From positions 1-34,171 of the forward strand of contig DFLT01000009.1 of the NCBI GenBank assembly GCA_002375465.1: DNA of 34,171 nt. The letters run 5' to 3'. The first letter of the stretch is position 1; each line of letters opens with the position of its first letter. This DNA is from Alphaproteobacteria bacterium UBA3612 (GTDB lineage: Bacteria; Pseudomonadota; Alphaproteobacteria; Sphingomonadales; Sphingomonadaceae). A model generated the notes under the pieces. That model was not told where the DNA came from. It saw only the letters and a list, made by a program, of their open reading frames with translations, and made no database searches. This document shows positions 8,544 to 17,276 of the stretch, piece by piece. A program made the translations under genes and the position numbers.

Positions 8544-10942
8544 ATGCTGCGCGCCCGCCGTAATCCTCCCAGCAACGTCTTCCCCGCCGATCCATGGGGA
8601 CTGGGAGCAGTGCATTTCGACACCGATCTTTTCCTGGGCTATGTCGGACAGGCCGAGACGATGTTTGCGCTTTCGAACGGGTATCTCGGGATACGCGGGA
8701 CGATGGACGAGGGTCAGCCGATCGAGGAGCCCGGCACTTATCTGAACGGTTTCTACGAGACGCGCCCGATCACCTACGGCGAAAGCGCCTACGGCTTCCC
8801 CGATTCCGGCCAGAGCATGCTCACCTGCCCCGATGGCACCCTCATGCGCCTGACTATCGATGACGAACCCTTCGATCTCGCCCGAGCCGAGGTGCTGGAG
8901 TTCTCCCGCCGCCTCGACCTCGCAAGAGGCGTACTCACGCGCAACGTCACATGGAGAACGGCGCGGGGGCGGCGGTTCACCCTGCGGACGACGCGACTGG
9001 TCTCGCTCGTCATGAAGCACATCGCCGCGATCGACTGGGAACTCGTGCCCGACGACGACGTGGACCTGGTGATCTCCTCGGAGCTTATCGAGCGCGCTCC
9101 TTTACCGGTACAAGAATTCGACCCACGCCTGGCTGAAGCGCCGGACCGCAGCGTCCTTTGTCGAACTGGCGCTTCAGCGGACGGCTGCGCGCAATATTGA
9201 CCTATATCACCTGCGGATCACGGCTCGAACTCGGCTGCGGCATGGATCACGTCCTCGAAACATCGTCGCCGTACGAGACGGCCGCGGAATGCAACGAGAC
9301 TGGTGCCACGGTCACGTTGCACATAGCCGGTCGGGCTGGCACACCGATCCGGCTCACCAAATTCCTCGCTTACCACTATGGGACCGAGGACAGTGGAAAG
9401 TCCAACGCTGTGGGAACGAGCCTCGATCAGGCCGTCGCCCGCGGCTTTACAGCCCTGCTTGCAGAGCAGGAGGAGAACGTGGCGCAATTCTGGGCCAGCG
9501 CAGACGTGGAACTTGAGGGTGATCCTGCAACGCAGCAAGTCATACGCTGGAACAACTTTCAGCTCATGCAGGCGTCCGCCCGAGTTCATGGTCATGGCAT
9601 CGGCGCGAGGGGCCTCACGGGGCGCAGCTACGAAGGCCACTATTTCTGGGACACCGAGATCTACGTACTGCCGTTTCTGACCTACACCGCGCCCGATGCA
9701 GCGCGAGCGGTGCTCAAGTTCCGCTATGACATGCTGCCCCAGGCGCGGGCGCGAGCGGTCGAACTCGGTCATCGAGGCGCGACCTTTCCCTGGAGAACGA
9801 TCAACGGGAACGAGGCCTCCGCTTATTACGCGGCGGGCACGGCGCAATACCACATCAACGCCGACATCGCCTATGCACTGAACAAATATGTCGAAATCTC
9901 AGGGGATAACGAGTTTCTCAGCCGTTACGGTGCGGAGATTCTGGTCGAGACAGCCCGTTTCTGGCTCGACCTCGGTTTCTTCTCCAACCGACGGAAAGGG
10001 AAGTTCTGTATCAACGGAGTCACGGGTCCGGATGAATACAACGCCGTTGTGGACAACAACTACTTCACAAATCTGATGGCGCAGGAGAATCTGCGCCTCG
10101 CTGCCAAGGTTGTAGGGGCGCTTGATCCCGATGCGCGGGCGAGGCTCGTCTCCCGCACCGGTCTTGAGCCGGACGAAGTCGTGGCTTGGACCGAGGCCGC
10201 AGATCGAATGTACCTGCCTTATGATGCGCGACTAGATGTGCATCCGCAGGACGACAGCTTTCTCGACAAGGAACTCTGGGACTTTGAAAGCACGCCAGAG
10301 GAGAATTACCCGCTCCTGCTGCACTATCATCCGCTTAACCTCTACCGGGCGCAGATTATCAAGCAGGCCGATACGCTGCTCGCCATGTTCCTGATGAATG
10401 GCCATTTCAGCGCCGACGAGAAGAAGCGCAACTTCGACTATTACGATCCAATCACGACGCATGACAGCTCGCTGTCCGTCTGCATCCAGTCGATCATCGC
10501 CAGCGAGATCGGTTATAGCGCCAAGGCCATCGATTATTTCAATTTCGCCGCGGCGATGGATCTTTCCGACATCGGCGGCAACGTTAAGCACGGCGCACAT
10601 GTCGCCTCGATTGGGGGCACCTGGATGGCGCTCATCTACGGCTTCGCTGGTCTACGCGACGGCGGCGGGAAGATTAGCTTCCGGCCGCGCTTGCCTAGGG
10701 ACTGGGATCGGCTGCGGTTTCCGCTCATGATCCGCGGGCGGCGAATCCGCGTCTCGATCGATCACGAGGAAACGGTCTACCGACTGGAGGTCGGCGATGC
10801 GATCGAGATCATGCACGAGGGCGAGAGGTTGCGGCTCCGCCCCCATGCACCGGAGGCGCGGCGACCGACGACGAGATCGCAGCCTGTCGCCAAGCCTGGC
10901 CCTGGCGCTGTAGATCCAGCCATACCGGACGACACTGCGTGA
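8544..10942 (+). pseudogene. GH65 disaccharide phosphorylase (kojibiose/maltose/trehalose type), frameshifted
   Basis: The N-terminal GH65 domain reads from ATG 8544 (AGGAG upstream): FALSNGYLGIRGTMDEG, then TYLNGFYE. Near 9160-9195 the frame changes by one lost base (or two gained). The C-terminal part continues as LELGCGMDH, then GHYFWDTEIYVLPFLTYT and the catalytic-acid motif VTGPDEYNAVVDNNYFTN, then SIGGTWMALIYGFAGLR. Rejoined length is about 798 residues, normal for GH65. Such enzymes split alpha-glucobioses with phosphate to glucose and beta-glucose-1-phosphate, saving an ATP. The beta-phosphoglucomutase gene that would use the product is immediately downstream on the other strand. If the shift is not a read error, the gene is inactive. 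The disaccharide cannot be assigned. Confidence 0.88.
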
Positions 10943-10962
10943 AATCTGCCTCGCGCTGATGC

Positions 10963-11700
10963 TCAGGCAACGTCCACCACGGATAGATCGGCGACCACCA
11001 TGTCGGCACCTGCGTCAACCAATGCTTCGGCGTGCTGGCCCCGACCGACTCCGATGACGGTCCCGAACCCGACTCTCCGGCCCGCCTCGACACCAGCGAT
11101 CGCGTCCTCGAAGATCGCCGCCCGCGCCGGCTCAACCTCGAGCCGTCTCAACGCCTCGCGAAACAGCGCCGGATTGGGTTTGCTTGGCAGTTCAAGCTGT
11201 GCGGAGTCGACGCCATCTACCCGTATCTGGACAAAGCGGTCCAGCCCCGTGGCCTTCAGCACCGCCCCAGCGTTTGCACTAGAGGAAGCGACCGCAACTC
11301 CAATGCCAGCTCGCCGCAAAGCCCGAAGCAGTGCCTCGGCACCGGGCAGCGACACCGAATCGCGCCTCAATTGTTCCTGCACCGCCTCATTCTTGCGCCG
11401 GGACAACCCTTTCATCGTTTCAGCGTCGGGCGGGTCGGTCTCCGAACCCTCGGGTATCTCGATCCCCCGCGATTCGAGGAACGCGCGTACGCCGTCCTCC
11501 CGGCGACGACCGTCCACGTACGCACGGTAATCTTGTCGGCTGAAACTGTCAAAGGGCCCAGCCCGTGCACGTAAAAACGCGTCAAAGGTCTCCTTCCAAG
11601 CCGTTTCGTGCAGACCTGCGGTATCGGTGAGCACGCCATCCAGATCGAAGACGACCGCGTGGAGGCGTTCAGGCGAAAGCGACAAGTGCGGGCGGGTCAT
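10963..11700 (-). CDS. pgmB: Beta-phosphoglucomutase (HAD superfamily)
   Basis: The 245-residue product starts (ATG 11700) with LHAVVFDLDGVLTDTAGLHE, the HAD motif DxDxV/L with the two aspartates. Cap residues follow (DYRAYVDGRRREDGVRAFL), then VAVASSSANA (motif II), SKPNPALF (motif III Lys) and AAIFEDAIAGVEAG (motif IV). This is the beta-PGM pattern, including the long cap with DGRRREDG. It converts beta-glucose-1-phosphate to glucose-6-phosphate. It is convergent with the GH65 phosphorylase (20-base gap) and downstream of the DUF2238 gene. GH65 plus beta-PGM is a well-known pairing. Confidence 0.93.
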   Translation of the reverse strand: MTRPHLSLSPERLHAVVFDLDGVLTDTAGLHETAWKETFDAFLRARAGPFDSFSRQDYRAYVDGRRREDGVRAFLESRGIEIPEGSETDPPDAETMKGLSRRKNEAVQEQLRRDSVSLPGAEALLRALRRAGIGVAVASSSANAGAVLKATGLDRFVQIRVDGVDSAQLELPSKPNPALFREALRRLEVEPARAAIFEDAIAGVEAGRRVGFGTVIGVGRGQHAEALVDAGADMVVADLSVVDVA

Positions 11701-11720
11701 ATATTACCTCAGCCTCCCTC

Positions 11721-12398
11721 TCAATCGCCAAACAGCGAAGGGTTTCGTTCGATAAATCGCCTTGCCCAGCTGTCGACATAGGACGCGCGCGCACGAGATA
11801 TGTACCGCCAACCCGCGAGGCTGATAATCGTGGCTCCCATAGCATTAACGATGAGGTCCCACATCGTATCGGTAAGGCCGGATGGGTCTCCGAGCATCGG
11901 CTTTTGCATCGTCATGCCAAAGAGCTGGTCCATCGCAAACTCGAAAATCTCCCACAGTGCGCCAAGGCCCTGCGAGAATGAGAAAGCAAACAGTGCCAGA
12001 AAAGATGGCCGCATATGCAGATCAACCTGGCGATCTTCGTTCAAGATGTAGACTATCATGAAGCCGAGCAGACCCAAGAGAAGCCCAGCCGTGGCGTGCA
12101 GGACCAAATCCCACCACCAGAAGCGTTCATAGTAGTCGCGCACCTCGCCCAGAAAGAGCGTCGCGAATGCGAAGAGGATTGCCAGAATGTGAATCTCAGA
12201 GGGAATTTGAACAAGCAGTCGTCGCTTTAGAACGACCGGCGCCAGCATTGTCGCCATGACCGCAATTACCAGGAAGCCATGGAGCCATTGGCTGTTTATA
12301 ATCAGGAAGACGAGTTCGACCGCCATTATCAGCTGCAGAAACGCTAGAACGGCAAAATGCACGATGCGTGCCCGATCGTCAGAACCGCGCTGTCCCAT
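11721..12398 (-). CDS. DUF2238 / YjdF-like inner-membrane protein
   Basis: The 225-residue protein has about six hydrophobic helices. Its central motif is YYERFWWWDLVLHATAGLLL, followed by FSQGLGALWEIFEFAMDQLF and TMWDLIVNAMGATIISLAGW. The charged residues within helices (D, H, E, D) are typical of the DUF2238 (YjdF) family, whose function is unknown. It lies 20 bases upstream of the beta-phosphoglucomutase gene and downstream of a USP remnant on the same strand. No FixK box is seen in front of it. Confidence 0.72.
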   Translation of the reverse strand: MGQRGSDDRARIVHFAVLAFLQLIMAVELVFLIINSQWLHGFLVIAVMATMLAPVVLKRRLLVQIPSEIHILAILFAFATLFLGEVRDYYERFWWWDLVLHATAGLLLGLLGFMIVYILNEDRQVDLHMRPSFLALFAFSFSQGLGALWEIFEFAMDQLFGMTMQKPMLGDPSGLTDTMWDLIVNAMGATIISLAGWRYISRARASYVDSWARRFIERNPSLFGD

Positions 12399-12444
12399 TT
12401 TCCGCGTCAGAAGTGTCTCCGTCCGATTTCCATCGAGTGTGGCC

Positions 12445-12735
12445 TCAAATCCCTGCTTGCTGGCGCATCAGCATTACATCGCAATCCAGGCAGCCGAGCA
12501 AAGCTCGTGCCGTGCTGCCTAGCACTGCCGTTGTCAGTGGGGACCGCCCATGCGTTCCTACTACGGCAAGGTCCGTACCGCTCCATTTGACATGATCGCG
12601 CGCAACTCGGCAAACTTCGCCATAATCCACGTTGATCTCCAGCTTGTCGCACAGTCCGGGCGGCAGGTCCATCTTCTTCAGAAACGCATCCAGAAGCAGG
12701 GTTTCGACCGCCAGACCGGCATTGGACGCTCCGCT
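12445..12735 (-). pseudogene. Universal stress protein remnant (C-terminal half only)
   Basis: The minus-strand frame between a TAA (12738-12736) and a TGA (12447-12445) encodes about 97 residues. The C-terminal UspA signature GTHGRSPLTTAVLGSTARAL is intact, followed by CDVMLMRQ. The first beta strand and conserved Asp of a USP are absent. The only internal ATG (12672) would give a 75-residue piece with no N-terminal sheet. It sits between the DUF883 gene and the DUF2238 gene. A deletion has probably joined a USP tail to upstream sequence near 12740. Confidence 0.65.
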
Positions 12736-12761
12736 TTACAGGCGCGGCCGGTGCCATGGCG

Positions 12762-13058
12762 TTAGCGGCTGACCGCCAATGCGAGGCCCGCGCCCGCGGC
12801 GGCGGCGATGGCTAGGCTCAACAGCGGATGCAGCCGGAGTTCGGTCATGGCGCTGTCCTTCTTTCCGCGCGCATAATCGCGCAACTCCATGGCGTTTTCA
12901 CGGATGGCGTCCGCGGTGCCGTGCACAGTGGTAAAAGCCTTGCCTGCGGCCACGCCGCGTACGGAATTGGAAAGTTCCCGCAGATCGGACTTCAGAGCTT
13001 CCACGTCTTCGCGAATGGTCTCCAGCTCAGGCTTAAAGTCATGATGTTTATCGGACAT
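12762..13058 (-). CDS. DUF883 (ElaB/YqjD-like) membrane-anchored protein
   Basis: The 98-residue protein (ATG 13058, preceded by AAGGGATA) has a charged helical N-terminal part: ELETIREDVEALKSDLRELS, then DAIRENAMELRDYARGKKDS. It ends with one C-terminal transmembrane helix (HPLLSLAIAAAAGAGLALAV). This is the layout of the ElaB/YqjD/DUF883 family. E. coli YqjD and ElaB are tail-anchored, stationary-phase proteins that bind ribosomes. It is divergent from the USP-BON-kinase operon, with a perfect FixK-type box between the two. Confidence 0.8.
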   Translation of the reverse strand: MSDKHHDFKPELETIREDVEALKSDLRELSNSVRGVAAGKAFTTVHGTADAIRENAMELRDYARGKKDSAMTELRLHPLLSLAIAAAAGAGLALAVSR

Positions 13059-13115
13059 GTTTATATCCCTTTTTGCAAACGGTAGCGCCTCTTCGCATGT
13101 CTCCGTCGGGTCGGA

Positions 13116-13129
13116 TTGACGCAGGTCAA
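13116..13129. promoter_or_regulatory. FNR/FixK-type box A, between DUF883 and USP genes
   Basis: TTGACGCAGGTCAA is a full match to TTGAY-N4-RTCAA and symmetric in its two half-sites. Its centre is 64.5 bases from the DUF883 start and 80.5 from the USP start, the same two distances seen repeatedly at other boxes here. No good -10 hexamer is visible at the 22-base offset on either side, so which gene it drives is unclear. Confidence 0.7.
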
Positions 13130-13202
13130 GCAATGGGTCGCTTCGCCGTCGCAAACTTGTTCCCGGACCCGGCGAACATTCCGGGCGGTTCAGAAAGGGA
13201 AC

Positions 13203-14027
13203 ATGATGATGAAAAGCATTTTGCTGCATATGAATGAGGATGCGGCGCAGTCATCCCGCCTGGAAGCAGCGCTGGTGGTAAGCCGGGTCCTTGGCGCGCA
13301 TCTGACCTGCTGCCACTCCATTGCGATCTCGGCTCTGCTCGTTGATGCTTATCCCGTTGGCGTATGGACGGGCTTTCCAACTGACGAGCTTCGCAAGCAG
13401 TCCGAGGAGGCATGGCAAGCATTTCGCGACAAGTGGGAGGCCAAGCTGGAAAGAGAGGATGTGCCATGGACCTGGTGCCGGCTGCACGTCGACGCGCTTC
13501 ACGGCCTCAGGCGAAAGGCGCTTCTGGCAGACCTGACGGTTGTCAGTCTGACCGACGAAGATTGCGGTCCGCTAAGCAGCAAGCGCTTTCTTGCCGGCGC
13601 CGTCACGGGGATCATCGGGCCCGTTCTCGGTATCCCCGATACCTGTGAAAGGTTCGAACCAAAAGGACAGGTGCTGGTGGCGTGGGACGGGACGGAGGAG
13701 TCCGGCCGGGCGCTAAGGGCGAGTGTGCCGCTGCTGAAACAGGCAGAAAACGTGCTGCTCGTCACGGCGGGGGAACAGGTGAGCGGGCGAGAGGATCTGC
13801 GATCAGCCGCCACCTATCTTGGCTATCACGGCCTAGAGGTCGAAATCGACGAACTGGTTGTAAGGGGATCCGACTCCGCCACGATCCTGGATGCGGCGAA
13901 GGGCATCAATGCCGACATGATCGTCATGGGCGCCTACGGCCGGTCCCGCATGGCGGAGATGATGCTGGGCGGCGTCACGCAGCATCTGCTGACCCAGCGG
14001 AAGTTCCCGGTTCTGTTCAACCATTAG
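13203..14027 (+). CDS. Tandem-domain universal stress protein
   Basis: The 274-residue product has two UspA-like halves. The first (MKSILLHMNEDAAQSSRL) is degenerate. The second begins GQVLVAWDGTEESGRALRAS and ends ADMIVMGAYGRSRMAEMMLG with the full ATP-type signature (G-x2-G-x9-G-x-T). Of three adjacent ATGs, the one at 13203 follows AGAAAGGGA best. It heads an operon with the BON protein (37-base gap) and the kinase-like protein. The box at 13116-13129 lies upstream, so low-oxygen induction is likely. Its molecular partner is unknown. Confidence 0.9.
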   Translation: MMMKSILLHMNEDAAQSSRLEAALVVSRVLGAHLTCCHSIAISALLVDAYPVGVWTGFPTDELRKQSEEAWQAFRDKWEAKLEREDVPWTWCRLHVDALHGLRRKALLADLTVVSLTDEDCGPLSSKRFLAGAVTGIIGPVLGIPDTCERFEPKGQVLVAWDGTEESGRALRASVPLLKQAENVLLVTAGEQVSGREDLRSAATYLGYHGLEVEIDELVVRGSDSATILDAAKGINADMIVMGAYGRSRMAEMMLGGVTQHLLTQRKFPVLFNH

Positions 14028-14064
14028 CGGCCGTCACCTTCAGGTGCTTTCCACACAAGGAACC

Positions 14065-14724
14065 ATGATGATGTCGAAGGACCAGGAACTGAAACAGACG
14101 ATCTTGGCGGCGCTTGAGTGGAGCCCGCATGTCGATCACGCCCATATTGGCGTCGCCGTGGAAAACGGGATCGTCACCTTGACGGGCCATGTGGAAAGTC
14201 AGTTTGCTCGCGCGGCGGCCTTGGAGGCGGTACGCCGTCGCCGCGGTGTAAAGGGGCTGGCGGACGAGATCGAGGTTCGTCTGGCGGGCGGGCGGGCCAT
14301 CGCGGACGATCAGCTTGCGGCTGCAATCCGCAGGCAGCTTGAGCATACCTCCAGCGTACCCGAGGAGCGTGTCGGCATCGAGGTTCGGAAAGGCTTCGTG
14401 AAGCTGACCGGCACGGTCGAATGGCCCTATCAGCGGCTGATCGTAGAGCAGCAGGTCAGTGCGGTGCCGGGCGTGATCGGCTTGTCGAACGCGATCCATG
14501 TCACGCAAAGGCCGTCCTGTGCGGCCGTTAGGCGCGAAATCCGCCGCGCACTGCATCATGAGGCTGACGAAGAAGCCGGCCAGATCGAGGCAGAGGTGGA
14601 GGGCGGCATCGTCTATCTATCCGGCGCGCTTCCCACGCAGGCGCAAAAGGCAAAGGTAGAGGATGCCGTCTGGCTGGTTCCCGGCGTGACTGAGGTCGTC
14701 GACAAAATCGAGATCTTCCGATGA
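14065..14724 (+). CDS. BON-domain protein (three BON repeats)
   Basis: The 219-residue protein consists of three BON modules, roughly residues 5-70, 77-145 and 150-218. Each carries the signature of an alternating V-x-V strand followed by G-V: GIVTLTGHVESQFARAAALE, GFVKLTGTVEWPYQRLIVE and GIVYLSGALPTQAQKAKVED. There is no signal peptide, unlike OsmY, so it is probably cytoplasmic. BON domains are thought to bind lipid or membrane surfaces. The ATG at 14065 follows AAGGA. Its stop overlaps the next start (ATGA), so the two are coupled. Confidence 0.88.
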   Translation: MMMSKDQELKQTILAALEWSPHVDHAHIGVAVENGIVTLTGHVESQFARAAALEAVRRRRGVKGLADEIEVRLAGGRAIADDQLAAAIRRQLEHTSSVPEERVGIEVRKGFVKLTGTVEWPYQRLIVEQQVSAVPGVIGLSNAIHVTQRPSCAAVRREIRRALHHEADEEAGQIEAEVEGGIVYLSGALPTQAQKAKVEDAVWLVPGVTEVVDKIEIFR

Positions 14725-16301
14725 CCGGCCTCGGTCGTCAGGCCAGCGAAGGGTCGCAGGATGCGGTCGTCGCGTTTCTGTCATCGCCGCGCACCTATGG
14801 CGGGCGTGCGCCGGAACACGTGACTACCCATATTTCTCACATTTTCCTGACCGAAAGGCGAGCCTACAAACTCAAGCGCGCGTTGAAATTGCCCTTCGTC
14901 GATTATCGCGACGTTCAGGATCGCCGCGCCTTTTGCAGGCGGGAGGTTGCGATCAACCGGCATGCCGCACCCTCGCTTTATTTGGGCGTGATACCCGTGA
15001 CGTGCGAGGCGAACGGGCGTTTGGCGCTGGACGGCGATGGCCAACCAGTGGACTGGCTGGTCGAAATGCGCAGGTTCGACAGGAATATGCAGTTCGACGT
15101 GATGCTGGATGGCGGTCGTCTGACCGAAGGTATCCTCAACAGGACCGGCGATCGCATTGCTGCGCTGCATATGGACGCCGCCATTGTCCGTGTCCACAAT
15201 GCCGCGCGGGATTTTCGTGAGATACTAAGGAACCTCGCAGCAGATATTTTCGCAAATGTCGAAACCGGGCAGGTGCGTGATTGCCAGGGGTGGGCTTCGG
15301 CGGCGATGCAGTCCTGCGCCCGGCAGGCATTTCTGCTAGATAGGCGTGGCCGGCATGGTTTTGTGCGCTTTTGTCATGGCGATCTTCATCTTAGTAATAT
15401 CTGTCTGTGGGACGGAGTTCCCACACCGTTCGACGCTGTGGAATTCCGCGATGATCTGGCGCGCATAGATGTCGCGTACGACCTGGCGTTCCTGCTGGCG
15501 GATCTGGAATTGCGCGGTCACCGTGGAAAGGCACAATTGCTGTTGTCGCGCTATCTGTCGGCAACACGGGACTATGCCGGACTGACGTTAATACCGCTAT
15601 TCATGTCGGCCCGGGCCATGGTCCGCGCCCTGACGAGCGCGATGAAGGGCCATTCCACCGCCCACCATATCGAGTGGGCAAGCGAGATGCTTGCGAGCAG
15701 AAAGCGCGCGCGGCTGATCGCCATTGGCGGGCTTTCGGGCACCGGTAAAACGACCTTGGCGCGAGAGCTGCTGACCCTACCCCGGACGATCACGATTTCC
15801 AGCGATGTCGTCCGCAAGCGCATGTTTCATGAACTGCCGGAGCGGGTTCTCGGCGAAGCGGCCTATACTGCCGCCGTGAACTGCGCCGTTTATCGCCGAT
15901 TGAGGCGGGACTGCGCCCGCGCTTTACGCGCAGGCTGGAATGTCATCGTCGATGCCACGTTCACGGATGCTGGCGAGAGAGCGGCGATCCAGCGGCTTGC
16001 GAAGGATGCCGCCGCTGACTTCTCCGGCTTCTGGCTGCAGGGTGATGAGGCAACGCTTTCGGCCCGTCTGGCGGCCCGGCCGAAGGGACCGTCCGATGCG
16101 GACCGCCCGGTCCTGAAGCGACAGATCGAAAGCGGCACGGGGCCGATAAATTGGCACGTCCTCAACGCTTCCGCACCTGTTCTCGATGTCCTTAGCGAGG
16201 TGCAGTTGCGGCTATGCGAAGAAGCTCGCGGACACGGCGTTGGGGGTGCGAAAACGCGGTGTCCGCGAGAGTTGGCCGATGAAGCAAACCAGACGGAATG
16301 A
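14721..16301 (+). CDS. Aminoglycoside-phosphotransferase-like / AAA (P-loop kinase) fusion protein
   Basis: This is a 526-residue two-domain protein. The N-terminal part (about 20-310) resembles the APH/choline-kinase fold, with the catalytic loop FVRFCHGDLHLSNICLWDG and the metal-binding segment PFDAVEFRDDLARIDVAYD. The C-terminal part (about 330-500) is a P-loop kinase with Walker A GGLSGTGKTTLAREL near 337-350, and VIVDATFTDAGERAAI as the acceptor/Walker B-like region. This combination occurs in many proteobacterial proteins annotated as AAA family ATPases. The substrate is unknown, and nothing in it indicates aminoglycoside resistance. The start overlaps the BON stop, placing it in the USP-BON operon. 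C-terminal residues after about 500 look unstructured. Confidence 0.85.
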   Translation: MTGLGRQASEGSQDAVVAFLSSPRTYGGRAPEHVTTHISHIFLTERRAYKLKRALKLPFVDYRDVQDRRAFCRREVAINRHAAPSLYLGVIPVTCEANGRLALDGDGQPVDWLVEMRRFDRNMQFDVMLDGGRLTEGILNRTGDRIAALHMDAAIVRVHNAARDFREILRNLAADIFANVETGQVRDCQGWASAAMQSCARQAFLLDRRGRHGFVRFCHGDLHLSNICLWDGVPTPFDAVEFRDDLARIDVAYDLAFLLADLELRGHRGKAQLLLSRYLSATRDYAGLTLIPLFMSARAMVRALTSAMKGHSTAHHIEWASEMLASRKRARLIAIGGLSGTGKTTLARELLTLPRTITISSDVVRKRMFHELPERVLGEAAYTAAVNCAVYRRLRRDCARALRAGWNVIVDATFTDAGERAAIQRLAKDAAADFSGFWLQGDEATLSARLAARPKGPSDADRPVLKRQIESGTGPINWHVLNASAPVLDVLSEVQLRLCEEARGHGVGGAKTRCPRELADEANQTE

Positions 16302-16330
16302 CCCGCCAGTTCGCCTGACCGGCAAAGCGT

Positions 16331-16795
16331 TCAACTCAGCTTGATGCGCCGGCTGCTGGGCTTCTCTTCGGCAACTTTGGGAAGGGTGACCTTGAGGACG
16401 CCATCCTTGAAGTCTGCCTCTACCTTCTCCGGGTCCACATTGTGGGCGAGCCCGATCGCGCGCTGGAACGTGCCGAAGCTGCGTTCGACAAGACGATAAT
16501 TCTCCTCTTTTTCTTCGCGGCTGGTCTTCTTCTCGGCGCGCAGGACGATCTGGTCTTCCTCCACCCGCAAATCGACGTCCTCTTTGACCACGCCGGGCAG
16601 TTCTGCAGTCAGCTTATAGGCGTCGTCATTTTCGCTGATGTCGATCTTCGGGCGCAGCGCCAGATTTTCGCCGCTATCGCTGGCGAAGCCGAAATCGTCG
16701 AACATGCGGTCGATCTGGTGCTGCAGGCTGCGGAACGGATGGATGGCAGGAAACCGGTTGCTACGCATTACGGGAATAAGGGACTGCTCTTTCAT
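16331..16795 (-). CDS. Small heat-shock protein Hsp20
   Basis: The 154-residue protein has an N-terminal region (HPFRSLQHQIDRMFDDFGF) and an alpha-crystallin domain (about 48-140) with KIDISENDDAYKLTAELPGV, FQRAIGLAHNVDPEKVEADF and DGVLKVTLPK. It ends with SSRRIKLS, which carries the I-x-(I/L) oligomerisation tail. It is an ATP-independent holdase in the cytosol. Its start lies inside the 3' end of the upstream yeeE-like gene, and its own promoter (FixK box at 16870-16883) lies within that gene. A low-oxygen-induced Hsp20 recalls HspX of the mycobacterial DosR regulon. Confidence 0.95.
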   Translation of the reverse strand: MKEQSLIPVMRSNRFPAIHPFRSLQHQIDRMFDDFGFASDSGENLALRPKIDISENDDAYKLTAELPGVVKEDVDLRVEEDQIVLRAEKKTSREEKEENYRLVERSFGTFQRAIGLAHNVDPEKVEADFKDGVLKVTLPKVAEEKPSSRRIKLS

Positions 16796-17276
16796 GGATT
16801 TTGCTCCTCTGATCTAGCGTGCGGCGTTTGCCGCTCGGATCATTGTGCATTGATGTCGCGGGCGGGTGCTTGACCGTGGTCAACTTCTGCAGACCCATTC
16901 CCGCTATTATAGCCAGGATGAATATGGCGGTCTGCGGCTGGCCGAGCGCCAGAGCGGTAAGTGCCGTACCCGGACAATAGCCGAAAAGACCCCAGCCCGC
17001 GCCGAATATCAGAGAGCCAAGGATCAGCGGTGTGTCCACCTGCCGTTTCTGTGGCCACAGAAATTGCTTCGCCAGGATCGGGCGGTGACACTCGAACAGC
17101 AATTGAAAACCGAAATATGCAGTCGTGACGGCACTGAACAGGACGATGCCGAGACGAGGGTCCCATGGGCCGACAATATTCAGAAAACCCTGGACCTTCG
17201 CTGGGTCGATCATGCCCGACATGACCAAGCCCAGGCCGAAGATCAGGCCGCAGACCAGGGCGAGGAGCAGGGTCAT
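16761..17276 (-). CDS. YeeE/YedE-family (DUF395) transporter, second half
   Basis: The 171-residue membrane protein begins MTLLLALVCGLIFGLGLVMS. It has GMIDPAKVQGFLNIVGPWDP, then LIFGAGWGLFGYCPGTALTA with the family G-x-C motif, then a last helix. The start at 17276 overlaps the stop of the first half (ATGA). Family members import sulfur compounds such as thiosulfate. Half-size pairs of this kind (PmpA/PmpB-like) form one channel. About 35 residues after the last helix are unusual and overlap the Hsp20 start by 35 bases; the 3' end may have been extended by mutation of an earlier stop. Confidence 0.82.
   Translation of the reverse strand: MTLLLALVCGLIFGLGLVMSGMIDPAKVQGFLNIVGPWDPRLGIVLFSAVTTAYFGFQLLFECHRPILAKQFLWPQKRQVDTPLILGSLIFGAGWGLFGYCPGTALTALALGQPQTAIFILAIIAGMGLQKLTTVKHPPATSMHNDPSGKRRTLDQRSKIHERAVPYSRNA
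16842..16883 (-). promoter_or_regulatory. FixK-type promoter B for hsp20, inside the yeeE-like gene
   Basis: The box TTGACCGTGGTCAA (16870-16883; a perfect match, reading TTGACCACGGTCAA on the minus strand) is followed after 22 bases by CACAAT (16847-16842) as -10 element. The box centre is 81.5 bases from the hsp20 ATG. It sits within the C-terminal codons of the upstream transporter gene, so hsp20 has an internal promoter rather than relying on read-through. Confidence 0.75.

Noticed and set aside
14721..16301. Antibiotic resistance by aminoglycoside phosphorylation
   Set aside because: Only the general kinase fold is shared. The AAA fusion and the stress operon context point elsewhere.
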